Positions 62,132-64,000 of a DNA stretch of 64,000 nucleotides are shown here, piece by piece. Source of the DNA: Spirochaetaceae bacterium (GTDB lineage Bacteria; Spirochaetota; Leptospiria; Leptospirales; Leptonemataceae); assembly GCA_002730875.1 (NCBI GenBank), contig PCBI01000019.1:464905-528904 (forward strand). The letters run 5' to 3'. Every line of letters starts with the position of its first letter. Position 1 is the stretch's first letter. The position numbers and the translations under genes were made by a program. The notes beneath the pieces are model-generated. The model made no database searches. It worked only from the letters and a program-made list of their open reading frames with translations, and was not told the origin of the DNA.

Positions 62132-63910
62132 ATGCAACTACAGCTAATCATTCGACTGGATTTAATCGTTTATTCGCTGCCGGTAACCCTGGCGGCGTAC
62201 TTTCTGTTTTTCTTTGCGGGCTTTAGCGATGAAGAACTGAAGGCATTCCTTGCGGCCGCATTGCCCGCCGCCGTGGTTGCCACCCTGGTTCTGGGAAATA
62301 TCGCCCGCTATTTCCATTTAGTGCGTCCGCTTTCAACAGCCCTGAAGGCCAACTCCCTGAATGAAGAATCGCGCAAGAGTCTCAAGCTTTTGCTACTCCG
62401 GGCCCCTTCTAAAGAAGCTTTGAATATTTCGCTGCGCTGGTTGATTGGAGTTATCACCGTTGCTGCAGTTCTGACCCTTATGACAGGCTTTCGGCCCTGG
62501 ATCTGGTTTTCCGTGGCCGTAGTATTTCTGGCCTGTTTTCCGATCTCGGCTTGTTTGTACTACTTCTTTGCCGAGAAGTATTTTGCCAGCTACCTGGCGC
62601 GACCTGAACTGGCTTCCATCCCGCTGGAAAGAAAGCAGATTGTTCGCTTCCCTATCTGGTGGCGAACTCAACTCACGCAGGTAAGCATCGGCCTGGCTTT
62701 CTTGATGATTCTGGGCTCCATCGCTTTCGCATTTTCCACCGGACAGCTAAACAGCGAGAATCCTGAACTCCACGTGGGCGTTTTGTCATTGATACTTCTG
62801 ATCTGCGGCGCGGCTACAGCCGGTAGTTATGCCAGTAGCATGGGAAACAATGTACGCGCCGTCATCGGTTCTCTGGAAACTCTGAGTACCGGCGATCTTC
62901 GTGGTTCGATTCCCACCGTAGGCTCGGATGAACTCGGAGAGATGGCACAGTCCATAAGCCGGCTGGCTCGTACTCTGCATACCACCGCCACGTCGCTAAC
63001 GATTACAGCAAAGGATTTGGACCGTCGATCGGAAACACTGACTCAATCCGGGGAAACTCTGTCGCGGGAATCCCAGGAAAACGCCGCCGCCGTTCAGGAG
63101 ATCTCCGCTTCTATTGAAGAAACCGGAAGCGTGGCCGAATCTATTGCAGGAAATGCCCGGGAACAAAGCACCTCTGCAAAAGAGGTAGAAAAGATTCTCG
63201 AAACGCTGCACCGCGAGTTGGAAGCCACTGTTCAGGAAACGGAGCTCGTTTCGCAGGAAGTGGAGGGAACCCAGGGCAAGGCCAAAGAAGGTCAGCAGAT
63301 GATGGCACGATCCATCCAATCCATGCAGGATGTAGAGAAGGCCACCGGTAATATCATCGAAGCCGGGGACAGTATTGCTGAGATTGCCGATCAGGTAGGG
63401 CTTCTGGCTCTGAATGCCAGTATCGAGGCAGCCCGGGCCGGCGAATATGGCCGTGGATTCGCCGTGGTGGCCAGTGAAATATCGCGTCTGGCCGATAGGA
63501 CCAGGCAATATCTGGATAATATTCAGGAGTTAAGCGCCGGATCATCGGAAACCATTCGCAGCGGCCTCAAGCAGGTCAGCGACGCTTCGCATACAATGAT
63601 TCAGTACATCGATGAGATTTCGTCCAAATTCTCGCTGTTTCGCAAACTGGGGGAGCAGGCGGCATCCCAGCGAAAGGCCGGCGACCAGCTGAGCGATGCC
63701 TTTCAGTCCGTCCTGCGAAACTCGAGCTTCGTAGAAGAAGCCACGTCGGAGCAGACCCAGGCCTTCCAGGAGATGAGCAAAAACCTGGATCAAATAACAA
63801 AGCGAACCGAGTCCATCACCGCTGTATCTCAAAACCTTCGGGACATCTCGGAAGAGCTTTCGCAAGAAGCGGATGGATTGATAAAAGAGACTCAATTCTT
63901 CAAGCTGTGA
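62132..63910 (+). CDS. Methyl-accepting chemotaxis protein, six-helix N-terminus
   Basis: 592 residues. Six hydrophobic segments lie in the first ~245 residues (two near 5-65, two near 105-150, one near 190-210, one near 215-240), with no large periplasmic sensor domain. A HAMP-like stretch follows (GSLETLSTGDLRGSIPTVGSDELGEMAQSISRL), then the signalling domain with the conserved hairpin EIADQVGLLALNASIEAARAGEYGRGFAVVASEISRLADRT. It signals to CheA/CheW; the input may be sensed within the membrane. No other chemotaxis genes are adjacent. Confidence 0.92.
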   Translation: MQLQLIIRLDLIVYSLPVTLAAYFLFFFAGFSDEELKAFLAAALPAAVVATLVLGNIARYFHLVRPLSTALKANSLNEESRKSLKLLLLRAPSKEALNISLRWLIGVITVAAVLTLMTGFRPWIWFSVAVVFLACFPISACLYYFFAEKYFASYLARPELASIPLERKQIVRFPIWWRTQLTQVSIGLAFLMILGSIAFAFSTGQLNSENPELHVGVLSLILLICGAATAGSYASSMGNNVRAVIGSLETLSTGDLRGSIPTVGSDELGEMAQSISRLARTLHTTATSLTITAKDLDRRSETLTQSGETLSRESQENAAAVQEISASIEETGSVAESIAGNAREQSTSAKEVEKILETLHRELEATVQETELVSQEVEGTQGKAKEGQQMMARSIQSMQDVEKATGNIIEAGDSIAEIADQVGLLALNASIEAARAGEYGRGFAVVASEISRLADRTRQYLDNIQELSAGSSETIRSGLKQVSDASHTMIQYIDEISSKFSLFRKLGEQAASQRKAGDQLSDAFQSVLRNSSFVEEATSEQTQAFQEMSKNLDQITKRTESITAVSQNLRDISEELSQEADGLIKETQFFKL

Positions 63911-63930
63911 GCAGCTGTCGGGCCTCTGAT

Positions 63931-64000
63931 GCTTTCGGCTGCTTTCGGCTGCTTTCGGCTGCTTTCGGCTGCTTTCGGCTGCTTTCGGCTGCTTTCGGCT
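63931..64000. repeat. Tandem repeat of a 10-bp unit, reaching the window edge
   Basis: Seven perfect copies of GCTTTCGGCT from 63931 to 64000, starting 20 bp after the MCP stop codon, and the array continues beyond the window. All copies are identical, as in a recent or slippage-prone array (VNTR). It is not in an annotated frame. Confidence 0.9.

Noticed and set aside
1..64000. CRISPR arrays, transposases, integrases, rRNA genes
   Set aside because: No regularly spaced repeats with spacers, no transposase or integrase motifs and no rRNA-like sequence were recognised anywhere in the window.

Overview
The window is a gene-dense stretch of a moderately GC-rich Gram-negative chromosome. It carries about 48 protein genes and no recognisable rRNA, tRNA, CRISPR array, transposase or prophage. 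The many predicted lipoproteins with loose lipoboxes (FNC, LHC, TTC, VNC), the hybrid histidine kinases with a 7TM sensor or PAS domains, the CheY/CheC/MCP genes, the tandem AIM24 paralogues and the cbb3 oxidase together suggest a free-living spirochaete of the Leptospira/Leptonema/Turneriella group. This placement is inference from gene content, not from a marker gene.

Layout. 1-4.3 kb: surface-glycan genes (a nucleotidyltransferase/GT2 fusion cut by the window edge, an SDR epimerase, a GT2/GT-C-like membrane fusion). 4.4-17.4 kb: envelope genes, mostly on the minus strand (small lipoproteins, an L,D-transpeptidase coupled to a VWA protein and a MoxR AAA+ ATPase, a 1,350-residue lipoprotein, an OmpA-like lipoprotein, two tandem astacin-type lipoprotein proteases). 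17.6-25 kb: two hybrid histidine kinases, a SanA-like protein and a DsbD-like protein without its membrane domain. 25-28.6 kb: HAD phosphatases and a patatin. 28.7-32.6 kb: a tightly overlapping operon of a DprE1-like oxidase, CheY, CheC and a hybrid kinase. 32.9-38 kb: amidase, MsrB, LpxH-like phosphoesterase, diguanylate cyclase and a HAD phosphatase. 38.1-47.4 kb: a complete cbb3 oxidase locus (ccoNOQP, ccoG, fixH, ccoS, a SafE-like gene, ccoI). 47.7-52.3 kb: an ABC exporter and an MscS channel. 52.4-57.6 kb: two redox enzymes, then an M48 protease with three tandem AIM24 paralogues. 58.1-62.0 kb: a Hydin/choice-of-anchor-D lipoprotein, a subtilase and a free-standing propeptide-like lipoprotein. 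62.1-64 kb: an MCP, and a 10-bp tandem repeat that runs into the window edge.

The most promising unexplained units are: the subtilase with its 4-bp-overlapping propeptide-like lipoprotein; the DprE1-like/CheY/CheC/kinase operon; the M48 plus triple AIM24 operon; and the monoheme CcoP. No classical mobile or defence island is visible. Function calls rest on motif reading by eye, without database searches.
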